64,000 bases of DNA from JBKCUI01 sp052161625 (GTDB taxonomy: Bacteria; Planctomycetota; Planctomycetia; Pirellulales; Pirellulaceae). The number at the start of each line of letters is the position of its first letter. Position 1 is the stretch's first letter. This document shows, in pieces, positions 47,856-56,894 of this stretch. The notes under the pieces were generated by a model that ran no database searches, was not told the origin of the DNA, and saw only the letters and a program-made list of their open reading frames with translations. The stretch is from NCBI GenBank assembly GCA_052161625.1, contig CP197412.1; one strand, given 5' to 3'. A program made the translations under genes and the position numbers.

Positions 47856-47895
47856 ACGGAAAAAGCCGAGGATTTTTATCCTCGGCTTTTTCCGT
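47856..47895. terminator. Strong bidirectional Rho-independent terminator
   Basis: A perfect 18-bp stem (from ACGGAAAAAGCCGAGGAT) with a TTTT loop and T-rich flanks on both strands. It separates the AbiE operon side from IS copy C, so read-through from the IS transposase gene is probably stopped here. Confidence 0.9.
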
Positions 47896-47970
47896 TTTTC
47901 CAATCTCAAATTCTCTGTTTTACAGTGCACTCCGGTTTAACAGCCCGGACGACTCTCTGAGAATTCTCTG

Positions 47971-49563
47971 TTCGGCGCTGCAGAACATTCTGGAAAAAAG
48001 CGTTCGAGAACTCGGCGCTATTAGTCGAGTTGATGGTGCGGCGAGAGTTTCTCTGAGGCCCAGTTCGTGCAATCGATGTGCTTGGACTCACTTTGGTGTA
48101 AACGGGCGATCGGTTGGGGCGTTTGTATGGTTATGTGAGTTGGTTCTAACTCGATTTTCTAGCTTGTAACGTTCACTAAGACATCCATCGAGTTTTGTTG
48201 CTCGCCTGGTGATCCTCTTTTCTTGGTACAAGACGCAGTTGGACATGGCTTAGCTCGTGTTGTTTTGGAGTGATACAAGTTCTGGTTCGCTTTCTTTTGC
48301 TTTGCATCGATCACACGATAGAGCGCGATTGTGCGCTATCCTCGCAGCTCTTGCTGCTGCTCGCTTCTCTTTAAGGTCCACCGGAACTTTCGCTCCGGTC
48401 CCAAAGACCATCTCGTCGGGCGTCTGCCCTTGAAAAGCAAAATGGGGAACAACCGAATTGTGCTGCTCCACGTAGAAAGCAATGAGCTTGCGCACCGAAT
48501 TCGCACGATCGAGTTCGTTCAAGTACAACCACTGGTGCTTGAGCTGACGCCACCAGGCCTCGATCATACTGTTCGATTCCACAATATCGACCTGCGCAAG
48601 GATACGTTGGATCGAGCCATCAGAAACAAGCTCGTTTACCGTGCCATTCACGTTTTCAACGCCCGAATCCATGACCGCAGAGGGGACTGTGTTTTCGGGG
48701 AGTCCTCTCGCTGCTTCCTTGAGGAGTTCCGCGGTCGTACCTGTTTCGAAAGTGTCGTTCAATCGCCATGCGAAAATGCGGCGCGAGAAGTTATCGAGAA
48801 TTGCGTGAAGGTACACGCGGCTGCCATCGAGCAATCGAACAATGGTTGTATCGACATGCCAATACTCGTTAGGCTTCGTCGCTCGTAATCCGACGCGCGG
48901 TTTCGGTGGGTAGATGCGTTTGCGAGACCGGATCCAATTTCCATTTTGAATCGCTCGGTACCAAGTCGAGGTGCAAGCGTAGACCTTTCCTAAACGTGAG
49001 GCCAATCGTGCAATCGATCCGACGCTGAGATGACGATAGTCTTCAGACCGCACCATCGATCGCATTTCGGAGCGTTCCGTCGCAGTCATTTGCCCTGGCA
49101 AAGATCTGGGACAAGACGAGAAATCATCCAATCCACACTCTTGCGCGTTCCTCCAATCGTAGAAGCGTGAAGAAGAGAGGCCAATGCAGGCAAGCAATCT
49201 CGGCAATCGAACGAATCGGCTTGCACGATCAATGACTCGGAGGAGTTTTTCTTTATCGCTCCCCTGAGGTAAGCGTTGGTAGGTAAGCGAAAAGCCAGAT
49301 AGCCGAAGCAAGAAAACGCACAGTCGAAGCAAAGCTTTCAATCGTGCTGTGCGTCGTTCGAGAAGGTAGACCCTCTTTTCGAGGCTCTCGACATAATCAC
49401 CTTTTGCAATCAGTGTCACGACCGGTCGAGGTCGAGCTTTGGTCCAGCCATGGATCGTGGATCGAGGCACACCGATTCGTCGTGCGGTCTCCGTTCTTCC
49501 GGATTGGAAGACCAATTCCCGTAAACGGTGATCATACGAGTTCTGCTGGCGTTTAGGTGCGAT
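47971..49563. mobile_element. IS3-like insertion sequence, copy C (1593 bp)
   Basis: Same ends and length as copy B. The flanks are GAATTCTCTG on the left and TTAAAGTC on the right, with no obvious target duplication. About 280 bp of non-coding sequence separate the left end from the transposase stop codon, longer than usual for IS3 elements. Confidence 0.85.
48250..49515 (-). CDS. IS3-like transposase, copy C
   Basis: 421 residues, nearly identical to copy B, with the same helix-turn-helix and DDE core (YWHVDTTIV, VMDSGVENVN, ESNSMIEAWW). In this copy a stop codon lies just beyond the IS end, so translation must start inside the element; a TTG 48 bp from the end is the first usable start. 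Both copies point the same way around the AbiE genes. Confidence 0.9.
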   Translation of the reverse strand: MVFQSGRTETARRIGVPRSTIHGWTKARPRPVVTLIAKGDYVESLEKRVYLLERRTARLKALLRLCVFLLRLSGFSLTYQRLPQGSDKEKLLRVIDRASRFVRLPRLLACIGLSSSRFYDWRNAQECGLDDFSSCPRSLPGQMTATERSEMRSMVRSEDYRHLSVGSIARLASRLGKVYACTSTWYRAIQNGNWIRSRKRIYPPKPRVGLRATKPNEYWHVDTTIVRLLDGSRVYLHAILDNFSRRIFAWRLNDTFETGTTAELLKEAARGLPENTVPSAVMDSGVENVNGTVNELVSDGSIQRILAQVDIVESNSMIEAWWRQLKHQWLYLNELDRANSVRKLIAFYVEQHNSVVPHFAFQGQTPDEMVFGTGAKVPVDLKEKRAAARAARIAHNRALSCDRCKAKESEPELVSLQNNTS

Positions 49564-49641
49564 TTAAAGTCATTCCTGTGAACTTGCATTACCCAGTTCA
49601 TTCGAGAGCAACTACTTGTTTTTGCAGGGGCTTGGTACTGG

Positions 49642-50856
49642 TTATTGCTGAGGCGATTCCTTGGAAATAACGTCGACGATATCTTGCGCGAGCCAATCTC
49701 GCTCTCGCTCTCGTCCAGTAATCTCTCTGACTATACCAAGGCGCTCCAAACGCTCCATGTCCTTTCCTGCTGTCGTTTTTGTGGTTTGTGTATGTTTCAT
49801 AAGATCGGCAATATTCATTGCTGGCGAAGCAAATAAGGATTCGACGACTGGAAACAACCTAGTTGGTGCCCCATCGGTTTTAAGAAGGTCTTGAAAGCGA
49901 ACTTGCAGATTAATCAATTCTTCACTTCGCCAGATGGCATCAAGCGTCTGAGTTCGAATAGCCTCCAAGAAAAACCCAATCCAGTCAGACCAAGCTTGAC
50001 CACCTTGTTGACTGATTCGTAAAAGAAGGTCGACGTATTGTTTACGATTTTCGTTGATGTAAGCACTCATGTAGACAACAGGGTGCTCGAGCAGTTTCTC
50101 CTTTACCAGGGATCGTGAAATGAGAACGCGCCCTATTCGCCCGTTCCCGTCACTGAATGGATGGATGGTTTCGAATTGGTAGTGAGTGATCGCAACAGCG
50201 AAGAGAGGAGGGATATGGTCATGAGAGTTGTTTACGAAGGCTTCAAGATCGCGAATTGCATTAAGCAACTCATCTCCCGGAGGCATGGGAATAAAGCGAG
50301 CGTGTTGAGCTCCAGGTAGCGGCCCGCTCAAGTAAACACCTTTATCGCGAAACAAACCTGGGCGATGATTTTTGCCGCGAACGCTCTGTAACAATATAGC
50401 GTGCATTTCCCGAATGAGTCGTGATGACCATGGCAAGTCAGAATGGATCCCATGTTCGAGCGCTCGGACATAGTTCCAGCTTTCAAGACTGCTATCACGC
50501 GGATGCAATAAACGACCAGCCCCAGCCAATACAAGCTCTTCTGCCGTCGTGTGAATGTTTTCTACTTCAGAGGAAAGCTTCGCTTCTCGCATCCACAAGG
50601 TTCGCAACATTGCTGCCGCATTTCCAACACGCTTGTGCAAACCATTGATCTTCCCCAGCGCCAAGAGCGTTTCGGAATAGCGGTCGAAATGTTCTATCTG
50701 CAATGCCTTCCAATCAATTTTGGGAGGAAGAGGGTCGGGTACGAATGCCAACGTTTTTGTCTGAGTTGGGGGCGCCATTGGCCCATTCAGATACTCAGTG
50801 AGATAAGTGGCGACCAGCTTTCCGGGGAAACCCTTTTGGAAGTCTGCTTGATTCAC
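49642..50856 (-). CDS. Fic family AMP/NMP-transferase with inhibitory helix
   Basis: 404 residues from a GTG with GAGG upstream (an in-frame TTG lies 21 bp earlier). The Fic motif IHPFSDGNGRIGR carries the catalytic His at about 232, with the anion-binding loop GNGR. SSEVENI at about 95-101 matches the inhibitory helix (S/T-x3-E-G/N) that keeps such enzymes inactive until relieved. The C-terminus is a winged helix (FASPAMNIADLMKHTQTTKT, DMERLERLGIVREI). It should transfer AMP or another nucleotide to protein hydroxyls. In the island it may serve as a toxin or regulator; the target is unknown. Confidence 0.92.
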   Translation of the reverse strand: MNQADFQKGFPGKLVATYLTEYLNGPMAPPTQTKTLAFVPDPLPPKIDWKALQIEHFDRYSETLLALGKINGLHKRVGNAAAMLRTLWMREAKLSSEVENIHTTAEELVLAGAGRLLHPRDSSLESWNYVRALEHGIHSDLPWSSRLIREMHAILLQSVRGKNHRPGLFRDKGVYLSGPLPGAQHARFIPMPPGDELLNAIRDLEAFVNNSHDHIPPLFAVAITHYQFETIHPFSDGNGRIGRVLISRSLVKEKLLEHPVVYMSAYINENRKQYVDLLLRISQQGGQAWSDWIGFFLEAIRTQTLDAIWRSEELINLQVRFQDLLKTDGAPTRLFPVVESLFASPAMNIADLMKHTQTTKTTAGKDMERLERLGIVREITGRERERDWLAQDIVDVISKESPQQ

Positions 50857-51260
50857 TAGTCCAATCCTCGAAACCAACCCGCCTCGCTAATCCATAGATT
50901 TGCGTTTTTGTAGACTAGCGGCTGGTTTTAGTCAAGAAGCCTGGACTTACCTAGAGGTTGCGGAAGCTTGCCATTGCCGAAAGCAGTAAGTTCGAGGGAA
51001 ATCGTGAGTGGATCGCACTTTTTACAATCCGAAACGCAGCTTTGAGAATGATCGCGGCAAGCAGAAATTCCATGTCGCAACGTCGGTGGAGACTCAGAAC
51101 GCGATTCACCAGCAGGCTAAAGGTCCATTCCGCGACTCTTTGACTGGCCCTGGCTGGTCTCGAACCGCGTTTCTGTTAAGCAGATTTTCCGTAACGCGGC
51201 ACTCTCAGAACGACCGACCGATTCGGTCTCGAACTCCGTAAGCCCCTGTTTTTCGAGCAG
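50857..51260. other. Intergenic region, nothing recognised
   Basis: About 400 bp between the Fic gene and the recombinase remnant. It contains two short CTCGAAC segments resembling tRNA T-loop sequence (51158 and 51228) but no tRNA structure, and no coding frame with family resemblance. Confidence 0.4.
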
Positions 51261-51720
51261 TTGCGAAATCGACTTCTCCGAGAAGGTTCCTTATCAGGGT
51301 CGGTCCGGGGAGGTCCAAACACTTCGGGGCAGAATGTGAAGCGATGTCGACAGATCATGAACCAAGCTCTAGCCGATGGTTTGATCGAGCAGAACCCATT
51401 CCGAGGTGTTCGGATCGATTTGAAGAGCGATAAGACCAAGAATCGATTTATCGACTCGGTGACGGCCAAGGCAGTGCTGGACGCTTGTCCCAACCAGGAG
51501 TGGAGGGTGATCTTTGCCCTGGCACGTTATGGTGGACTGCGTACCCCGTCGGAGTCGCTCAACCTCAAGTGGTCCGACATCAATTGGGAGCGAGATCGGT
51601 TCAAGGTTCGATCTTCAAAAACAGCACGCTATGGGAAGGGGGAACGGATCGTTCCTCTTTGACCCGAGCTGAGAGCCGAACTGGATGCTTTGTTCGCCAT
51701 CGTGGGACCAGGGAGGGCAA
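51261..51720 (+). pseudogene. Tyrosine recombinase remnant (central part)
   Basis: TSGQNVKRCRQIMNQALADG, LIEQNPFRGV and ALARYGGLRTPSESLNLKWS (first catalytic Arg) belong to a tyrosine recombinase. A TGA stop follows ERIVPL, after which the frame continues PELRAELDALFAIVGPG before homology ends near 51720. The N-terminus and the H-x-x-R/Tyr half are missing. It meets the minus-strand recombinase fragment tail to tail. Confidence 0.75.
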
Positions 51721-52371
51721 GAATTTTGCGGTTGCACGGACAAGCTCGAGACTTACCGGTTTCCGACGCTCGCATTCATACGCCGCTTCGCCGCCTACCA
51801 GTGGTTGCATGCTCTCCAATCGCGTTAAGACTTCGGGCCCAACAAGTTCTTGGCTCACTCCCCATCGGAAGATTCGGCGAATCTCATTGCAAAGCTTATT
51901 GATGTAAGTCCTTGACTTGTCGCCTTCTTTTATGAAGCGATCTCGGTAGGATCTTAACTTTACCGGTCCAAAATCCGCAACCATCGTCTTGCCATCGTAG
52001 CGAGCGAGCAGGTCGCACAGGGATCGTCTTCGAACAAGATCCGTTACTTGATGCGGCTTACAGTATCTTTTGTCGATGTAGATTCTGTACGCTTCCGCGA
52101 GTTCACCGACTTTGACTGGCGTGTCCGTCAACCTTACGGCTGATTCTGAGCGAAGGAGCCCCACGACCCAAGCATCAGCCTCCTTGATTGAAAATCCTTC
52201 AGGAAGCGATAGACCGTTCTTTTGATACTCTGCGACGAGAAATGCGTACCTTGCGATAGCTTCGGGCGAATCATGCTTGCCAAGGTAAAAGTCCCGATCT
52301 TGGATCGTGACGACAGACTGTCCGCTAATATGATATCGACGAGACGGCATTAAAGTTTTTGGTCGGCCCAT
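51601..52371 (-). pseudogene. Tyrosine recombinase, N-terminal half, C-terminally truncated
   Basis: 256 codons from the ATG at 52371 (MGRPKTLMPSRRYHISGQSV). The arm-binding/SAM-like domain is present (FYLGKHDSPEAIARYAFLV; LRSYRDRFIKEGDKSRTYIN; IRRIFRWGVSQELVGPEV), but from about residue 217 (KFLPSL) the sequence runs into the antisense of the other recombinase remnant and ends without the catalytic domain. It lies next to tRNA-Arg, as expected of an island integrase that used the tRNA as attachment site. It is presumably inactive. Confidence 0.8.
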
Positions 52372-52489
52372 TAGAAAGCAACTCCTACGTTTTCTACCGA
52401 GTTTTTCGGTAGAGATCGAAGGGCCGCTCGTCGAAGTGACGGTTTCGCAATTTGCGTCCGACCAAGGAAAACATTGGGAAAAAACCCAA

Positions 52490-52563
52490 TACACCCGATA
52501 GGATTCGAACCTATAACCCTCGGTTCCGAAGACCGATGCGCTATCCAATTGCGCCACGGGTGC
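52490..52563 (-). tRNA. tRNA-Arg (anticodon TCG)
   Basis: 74 bases. Acceptor arms GCACCCG and CGGGTGT pair (one G-U), the D arm contains GCGCAATTGGATAGCGC, the anticodon stem TCGGT/ACCGA encloses CTTCGGA with TCG at 34-36, and the T arm reads TAGGTTCGAATCCTA. CCA is not encoded. The neighbouring integrase fragment suggests it was an integration site. Confidence 0.95.
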
Positions 52564-53103
52564 GTTGGCGGGGAAGTTCGACTGCCGCCGCTGTCCGGAG
52601 TTTAGCCGATGGTGGGCGGTTTTTGAAGTGCTGTAAGGGGTTTTTTTGGCTTGCACAAGCCTCGCTCCGCCAGCACCCCTCCCCTTAACCCCAGCCCCTC
52701 TCCCCGAAGCGGGGCGAGCGGGAGCAGAATGGGGAAGGCAAAGGATTTCCTGGCGAATGCTGCGAGTCCGAATGGGAGAGCCATCTCTGCCGAGCACCGG
52801 GTGATCAACGTGTCGACCTATCCACTCCTTTGTCCTGAAAGGACTTGAGACATTAGCTGGGGGTTGAGCGATTAGCGACACCCCCGGTGGATTTCCCAAG
52901 GATGACGCATCCCGACGGGATGCAAGATGAATCTTTAATCCCTTCGGGATAGGAGAGGGTATGGGGCGCAACCGGAGGTGTCGCTGCGCTCAACCCCCGG
53001 CTAATAGCTTGGATCCTTTCAGGATCTATTGCCTGATGCGTTAGGCGATGCTGATCTGTTGAGGACAACAGATCGACATGGAGGACGACAGATCGACGAG
53101 GGG
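52564..53103. other. Intergenic region rich in palindromes
   Basis: About 540 bp between the tRNA and the glycosyltransferase gene. It holds CTCTCCCCGAAGCGGGGCGAG near 52696 (about 20 bases) and the 192-bp inverted-repeat element at 52833-53024. No coding frame is supported. Confidence 0.5.
52833..53024. repeat. Palindromic intergenic element with inverted ends (MITE-like)
   Basis: TCCTGAAAGGA at the left end matches the complement of TCCTTTCAGGA at the right end. Inside these, TTAGCTGGGGGTTGAGCG is inverted to CGCTCAACCCCCGGCTAA. The centre has smaller hairpins, GCATCCCGACGGGATGC and TCCCTTCGGGA. A half copy is found at 62396-62454. Confidence 0.8.
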
Positions 53104-54210
53104 CTAGCGGATGAGGGTGCGGTAAAGGGTTTCGTATTGCTTGAGCTGATCGTGAAGAGCGAAGGTCGATTCGACTCGCTGCCGATTGATCGCTCCAAGC
53201 TCGTTGGCTCGGTCTCGATCGGTCGCTAAACGGATGACCAATGCCTCCCAAGCGTCCCAATCCGACTTCCCTACCGCTTGCTCCGACACACCACTACCCA
53301 ACAGCTCTCGCACTCCCTCCACCTCCAACGTCGCGACCGGAAGGGAGGATGCCATGGCTTCTATTACGACATTGGGCATCCCCTCGTACCGGGTCGGTAG
53401 TACCAACAATTGACTGCGACGCATCCACTGGGCTACCTCTTCGCTTTGCCCCAACCAGTGAACTCGCTTGGCCACCGCGGTTTGCGAGACCTGCCTCTCC
53501 GCCGTTACCCTCTCCGGTCCATCTCCCAGCAAGACCCAGTGATGCTCCGGCAATGCACCTAAGATCTTTGGGATACGCTCGATCAAAACATCGAAACCCT
53601 TCTGATGATCGACCCTTCCCACAAATAATAAAACCGGTGCATCTTTCGGTAATGAATCGGGCCAGCGAAATGGCCTTTGACTGGCAGCTTCCCAGCGCGA
53701 AAGGGAGATGCCGTTCGGGATCACCAGCAGCTTGGACGACTCAACCCCTTCAATGTGGCTTGTCCATGCCGCGACCTCTTGGCTGACACATACCAATTTC
53801 TCCATGCGAGTCGCAGCCCACTTCCCCCAGCGATGTCTTGAGGTTCGCGGTTCCGTGACGCGATTGCCACCTACCAACGCAACTCCAAACGATGGATAGA
53901 CACTCGCCGCAAGCACATTCGCGTGCCAGAGAAAGGATTGCGCGATGTCGGGCGGTTGGGTGCGAACCAGTCGACGAAGTCGCCACCATGCCAAAGGAAA
54001 TTGAACGGCTCGGTCGGCATGCAAACTCACAAAGGGAACTTCCTGCGATTGCACTTCGCGGTAGAAGGCGTCGCGCGGAGGCTTGGGCGGGGAGCCGATG
54101 GAAATGATCCGGACCGCATGGTAGTTGCGGTGGAGGTAGGTGGCGAGTTCCATGCAACACCGCTCCGCGCCCCCCACTTCGAGTTCGGTGATGATCAAAT
54201 CGATCTTCAA
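53104..54210 (-). CDS. Glycosyltransferase family 4-type (GT-B)
   Basis: 368 residues from a TTG that begins MKIDLIITELEVGGAERCCM, the usual GT4 start; an in-frame longer start at 54321 adds residues without resemblance. N-domain: GGAER loop. C-domain: PVLLFVGRVDHQKGFDVLIE, LLGDGPERVTAE, VHWLGQSEEVAQWMRRSQLL and TRYEGMPNVVIEAMAS, the E-x7-E motif that binds the nucleotide sugar. It probably adds a sugar to a surface glycan or lipid in the cytoplasm. No other glycan genes are adjacent, so the product is unknown. Confidence 0.9.
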   Translation of the reverse strand: MKIDLIITELEVGGAERCCMELATYLHRNYHAVRIISIGSPPKPPRDAFYREVQSQEVPFVSLHADRAVQFPLAWWRLRRLVRTQPPDIAQSFLWHANVLAASVYPSFGVALVGGNRVTEPRTSRHRWGKWAATRMEKLVCVSQEVAAWTSHIEGVESSKLLVIPNGISLSRWEAASQRPFRWPDSLPKDAPVLLFVGRVDHQKGFDVLIERIPKILGALPEHHWVLLGDGPERVTAERQVSQTAVAKRVHWLGQSEEVAQWMRRSQLLVLPTRYEGMPNVVIEAMASSLPVATLEVEGVRELLGSGVSEQAVGKSDWDAWEALVIRLATDRDRANELGAINRQRVESTFALHDQLKQYETLYRTLIR

Positions 54211-54382
54211 TGCGTCGCCTGCTCGTGGATGGGAGTTGGAGGAACTCAGGACGGGAAAGCTAGGAAAGCTGCGTTGTCCCTCGGCCGGGAATCTTGTAAT
54301 GTCCCGCTCGGAGACTAGCACCGGCTTTGCTCGAACCGCTCGTTATAGGTCTCCAGTCTGTACTGAGGCAAGGAGAGTTTCC

Positions 54383-54850
54383 ATGGCAGATCCAACCCAG
54401 GTTGAAAAATACCGCAACGATGCGGCACTCACCCTTCGGCAACTGCATGAAGTGCTAGCTTTTCTCGCGGACGGGAACGAAGAAACAGTTGGATATGCGG
54501 TCGAAGCGTTGGAAAACTGCGGAGCGCCAGGCCCAAACGCTTGGCCGCGTCTCTCAGAGACCTTGCAAGCATCCAATAGCCTTCAAGTTTACTGGGCTGC
54601 GACGCTGGCAGGGCGAATGGTGGAGGAGCACTTGGAAGCAATTCCTATCGAGTCGCTCCGTCAAATCGAGCAATCGCTTGGCGAGCGAATCACCAATGTC
54701 GACGACATGGCGGCGAAGGAGCGGATCGGGTGGGCGATTACCAAATTGCCTGCGCTCGAAGTCGCAACCCGCCGCATATTGGAATCGTGTGCGGAGTCTG
54801 CGTCCGAGCGGTTGAAGCGATGGATCGAAGAAGCGTTGAGCAAGGCCTAG
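54383..54850 (+). CDS. Hypothetical helical (HEAT-like) protein
   Basis: 155 residues from an ATG with AAGGAGAG upstream. It is almost all helical: ALTLRQLHEVLAFLADGNEE, VGYAVEALENCGAPGPNAWP, LQVYWAATLAGRMVEEHLEA, RIGWAITKLPALEV. The pattern suggests two to three HEAT-like repeats. No signal peptide. It precedes the EEP-family gene by 35 bp and they are probably co-transcribed. Not recognised; function unknown. Confidence 0.75.
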   Translation: MADPTQVEKYRNDAALTLRQLHEVLAFLADGNEETVGYAVEALENCGAPGPNAWPRLSETLQASNSLQVYWAATLAGRMVEEHLEAIPIESLRQIEQSLGERITNVDDMAAKERIGWAITKLPALEVATRRILESCAESASERLKRWIEEALSKA

Positions 54851-54884
54851 TTCATCGAACCAAACCCGCGCAAGGAGGCGAGGG

Positions 54885-56015
54885 ATGAAAACCAAATGGA
54901 GTTGGGAAGCGATTGTCGTCAGCATGTTGATCGCCGTTTGCGGTTATATGCTCGGCTGTGAACCGAACGAGATCGCGCAGGTTGTCAACGAAGCCATTCC
55001 CACGGGTAATCAAGGCTTCCCAACCTCACCGTTCCCCGGCTCCTCAGCCCCTGTGCAGGGATATCCTGGACAAGCCGTTGCACCGCAGTCGGCAGGGCAA
55101 ATGGGAGGGCAGTCCCCCGGTCAATTCGTATCGAATAGGCCACCTGAGTTCGCAGGTGCAGGTCTTCCTCCTCGCAACGGGCAGACCATTCTCATCGCCA
55201 GCTTCAACATTCAGACTCTTGGAAAGACCAAGATCTCCAAGCCGGGTATGGCTGAGAAGTTAGCGGAGATTATCCGGCAATTCGATATCGTGGCCATTCA
55301 AGAGATTCGGGATCGCGATCAAGAAACGATTCCAATTTTGCAACGTTTTGTGAACGCGACCGGAGTTCGCTACGACTACCTCATCAGCCAGCCTTTGGGG
55401 CGAACTGTTTCGAAGGAGCAGTATGCATATTTCTATAACACCGCGACCATCGTCGGTTCGCCCGATGCGACCTACATTGTCGACGATGCTGAAAAGGATT
55501 ACTTGCACCGTGAACCGTATGTCGCTCGCTTCTTGACGCGAGTTCCTCCAAACTATCGCCCGTTTTCGTTCACGTTGGTCAACATCCATACCGATCCGGA
55601 TGAAGTTGCCCAAGAGATTCCGGTGATGCATACGGTGCTCAAATCGATTCGAGAGTTCGAGTATCGATCGGCTGGCGAGGATGACGTTTTGCTCCTCGGG
55701 GATCTCAATGCCGAGCCGCGTCAGTTCGGAGAGCTAGGAAGAATTCCGGATATCTATTGGGTCATCGATCGGGAGCCGACCAACACGCGTCGTACCAAAA
55801 TTTACGACAACATCCTGTTCGATCGCATGACATCGAGCGAGTTTACCGGAAGAGCGGGCGTGCTCGATCTCAACCAAATGTTTGGTCTTCGAACAGAGCA
55901 AGCTCTCGAGATATCCGATCACTTGCCCGTTTGGGCTGAATTCTATGTAACCGAGCAGCCCTATGGAGCCAGCGGACGAGTGGCCACCGGCGACGGTGGA
56001 CTCGGCATGCGTTAG
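54885..56015 (+). CDS. Lipoprotein with endonuclease/exonuclease/phosphatase (EEP) domain
   Basis: 376 residues. A hydrophobic N-terminus ends in the lipobox YMLGC (Cys at about 25), then a Pro/Gly/Gln-rich linker to about 95. The EEP domain follows: TILIASFNIQTLGKTK (metal-binding Asn), DIVAIQEIRD (metal-binding Glu), FTLVNIHTDPDE, VLLLGDLNAEP (catalytic Asp/Asn) and LEISDHLPVWAEF (catalytic Asp-His). All DNase I-like catalytic positions appear present. As a lipoprotein it would act on DNA or a phosphoester outside the cytoplasm; substrate unknown. Confidence 0.9.
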   Translation: MKTKWSWEAIVVSMLIAVCGYMLGCEPNEIAQVVNEAIPTGNQGFPTSPFPGSSAPVQGYPGQAVAPQSAGQMGGQSPGQFVSNRPPEFAGAGLPPRNGQTILIASFNIQTLGKTKISKPGMAEKLAEIIRQFDIVAIQEIRDRDQETIPILQRFVNATGVRYDYLISQPLGRTVSKEQYAYFYNTATIVGSPDATYIVDDAEKDYLHREPYVARFLTRVPPNYRPFSFTLVNIHTDPDEVAQEIPVMHTVLKSIREFEYRSAGEDDVLLLGDLNAEPRQFGELGRIPDIYWVIDREPTNTRRTKIYDNILFDRMTSSEFTGRAGVLDLNQMFGLRTEQALEISDHLPVWAEFYVTEQPYGASGRVATGDGGLGMR

Positions 56016-56035
56016 TCGGTCGGACGTTACCGCCC

Positions 56036-56263
56036 TTAGATCACCCCGCCGTGAACGCGGTAAGGGGTCATGTGGTCAGGTTGGTCCAAGAACCAGAAGC
56101 GTTCCCATTCTTGCAAGATCGCTCGGAAGTTATCCGAGGTGTAGATCAATTGCTGGGCGCGTCGAGAAGGCTTGGCTGAATAGATGGGAATCGCGCATCC
56201 AACCAAAGGCATCGCTGTGCAAGCTACCAAAAGCAACCATCCCAATTGCCGTCTCATTTCCAT
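56036..56263 (-). CDS. Small conserved planctomycete-type lipoprotein
   Basis: 75 residues with a signal ending in the lipobox PLVGC at about 19-23. The rest contains RRAQQLIYTSDNFRAILQEW and RFWFLDQPDHMTPYRVHGG, a compact pattern I believe recurs in planctomycete genomes. No known function. It is convergent with the EEP gene. Confidence 0.75.
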   Translation of the reverse strand: MEMRRQLGWLLLVACTAMPLVGCAIPIYSAKPSRRAQQLIYTSDNFRAILQEWERFWFLDQPDHMTPYRVHGGVI

Positions 56264-56311
56264 TCCTCCGTGAATATAAGCATTCGCACCGCAATGCTTT
56301 TGTGAACAAGT

Positions 56312-56698
56312 CTACAAAAGCGTGGAATCCGAGTCGTTGTCGGAATCGAGTTCCTCGTCGCTGACGTCGATCCGCCCCGACGCAATGTCGTCTCGAATCC
56401 GTTGTGCGAGTGGAGTGCCCTCTATCGCATTAACTCGCTCCTCCATGATCTTCCCCGGCTTGAAAGTCACCACAAACTTCTCGGGGACCTCCACTTGGCG
56501 GCCTGTCCGAGGGTTGCGAGCCTTTCGGGCTGCTCGAGTTCGAACTTGGAATACGCCGAAATTTCGGAGTTCAATCCGACCTTCCTCTTCCAGCGTTTTC
56601 ACGATCGCATCGAACGTTCGCTGAACGATCGCCTTGATCTTTTGCTGGTTGATACCGGTCTCATCGGAAATCGTTTTCACGATCTCTTTCTTTGTCAC
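56312..56698 (-). CDS. HU/IHF family nucleoid DNA-binding protein with acidic tail
   Basis: 128 residues from a GTG with a strong AGGAGG. The HU fold: TKKEIVKTISDETGINQQKI, VQRTFDAIVKTLEEEGRIEL, NFGVFQVRTRAARKARNP with the DNA-bending arm, and GRQVEVPEKFVVTFKPGK. About 35 extra C-terminal residues end in an acidic stretch (DEELDSDNDSD), beyond the usual 90-residue length. It bends and packs DNA. A hairpin overlaps its ribosome-binding site. Confidence 0.95.
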   Translation of the reverse strand: MTKKEIVKTISDETGINQQKIKAIVQRTFDAIVKTLEEEGRIELRNFGVFQVRTRAARKARNPRTGRQVEVPEKFVVTFKPGKIMEERVNAIEGTPLAQRIRDDIASGRIDVSDEELDSDNDSDSTLL

Positions 56699-56702
56699 GG
56701 CC

Positions 56703-56750
56703 GACCTCCTAGGGCTCGAAGAGAATACCTAAGTCCTTTATAGCCCTAGG
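56703..56750 (-). promoter_or_regulatory. Leader hairpin overlapping the HU ribosome-binding site
   Basis: CCTAGGGCT and AGCCCTAGG are perfect 9-bp arms with a 25-base loop in the HU leader. The last AGG of the stem is the first part of the AGGAGG Shine-Dalgarno, so folding could limit translation. Control by HU itself or by temperature is a guess. Confidence 0.5.
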
Positions 56751-56894
56751 TTTACTTCTGAGTCTAGGTTTGCTGACTCCATTCGTCAAGGTCGAGGCAA
56801 CGCATCCAAAGGGATTGGTTCCGCACATTCCGTAAAACAGGTATCGGCGTTACGGTCCGCAAACTTGAAGCAAGCCGAAGCGATTTGGCAAAGT

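Noticed and set aside
51150..51245. tRNA-like segments with CTCGAAC near the recombinase remnant
   Set aside because: No acceptor, D or anticodon stems could be formed around them.
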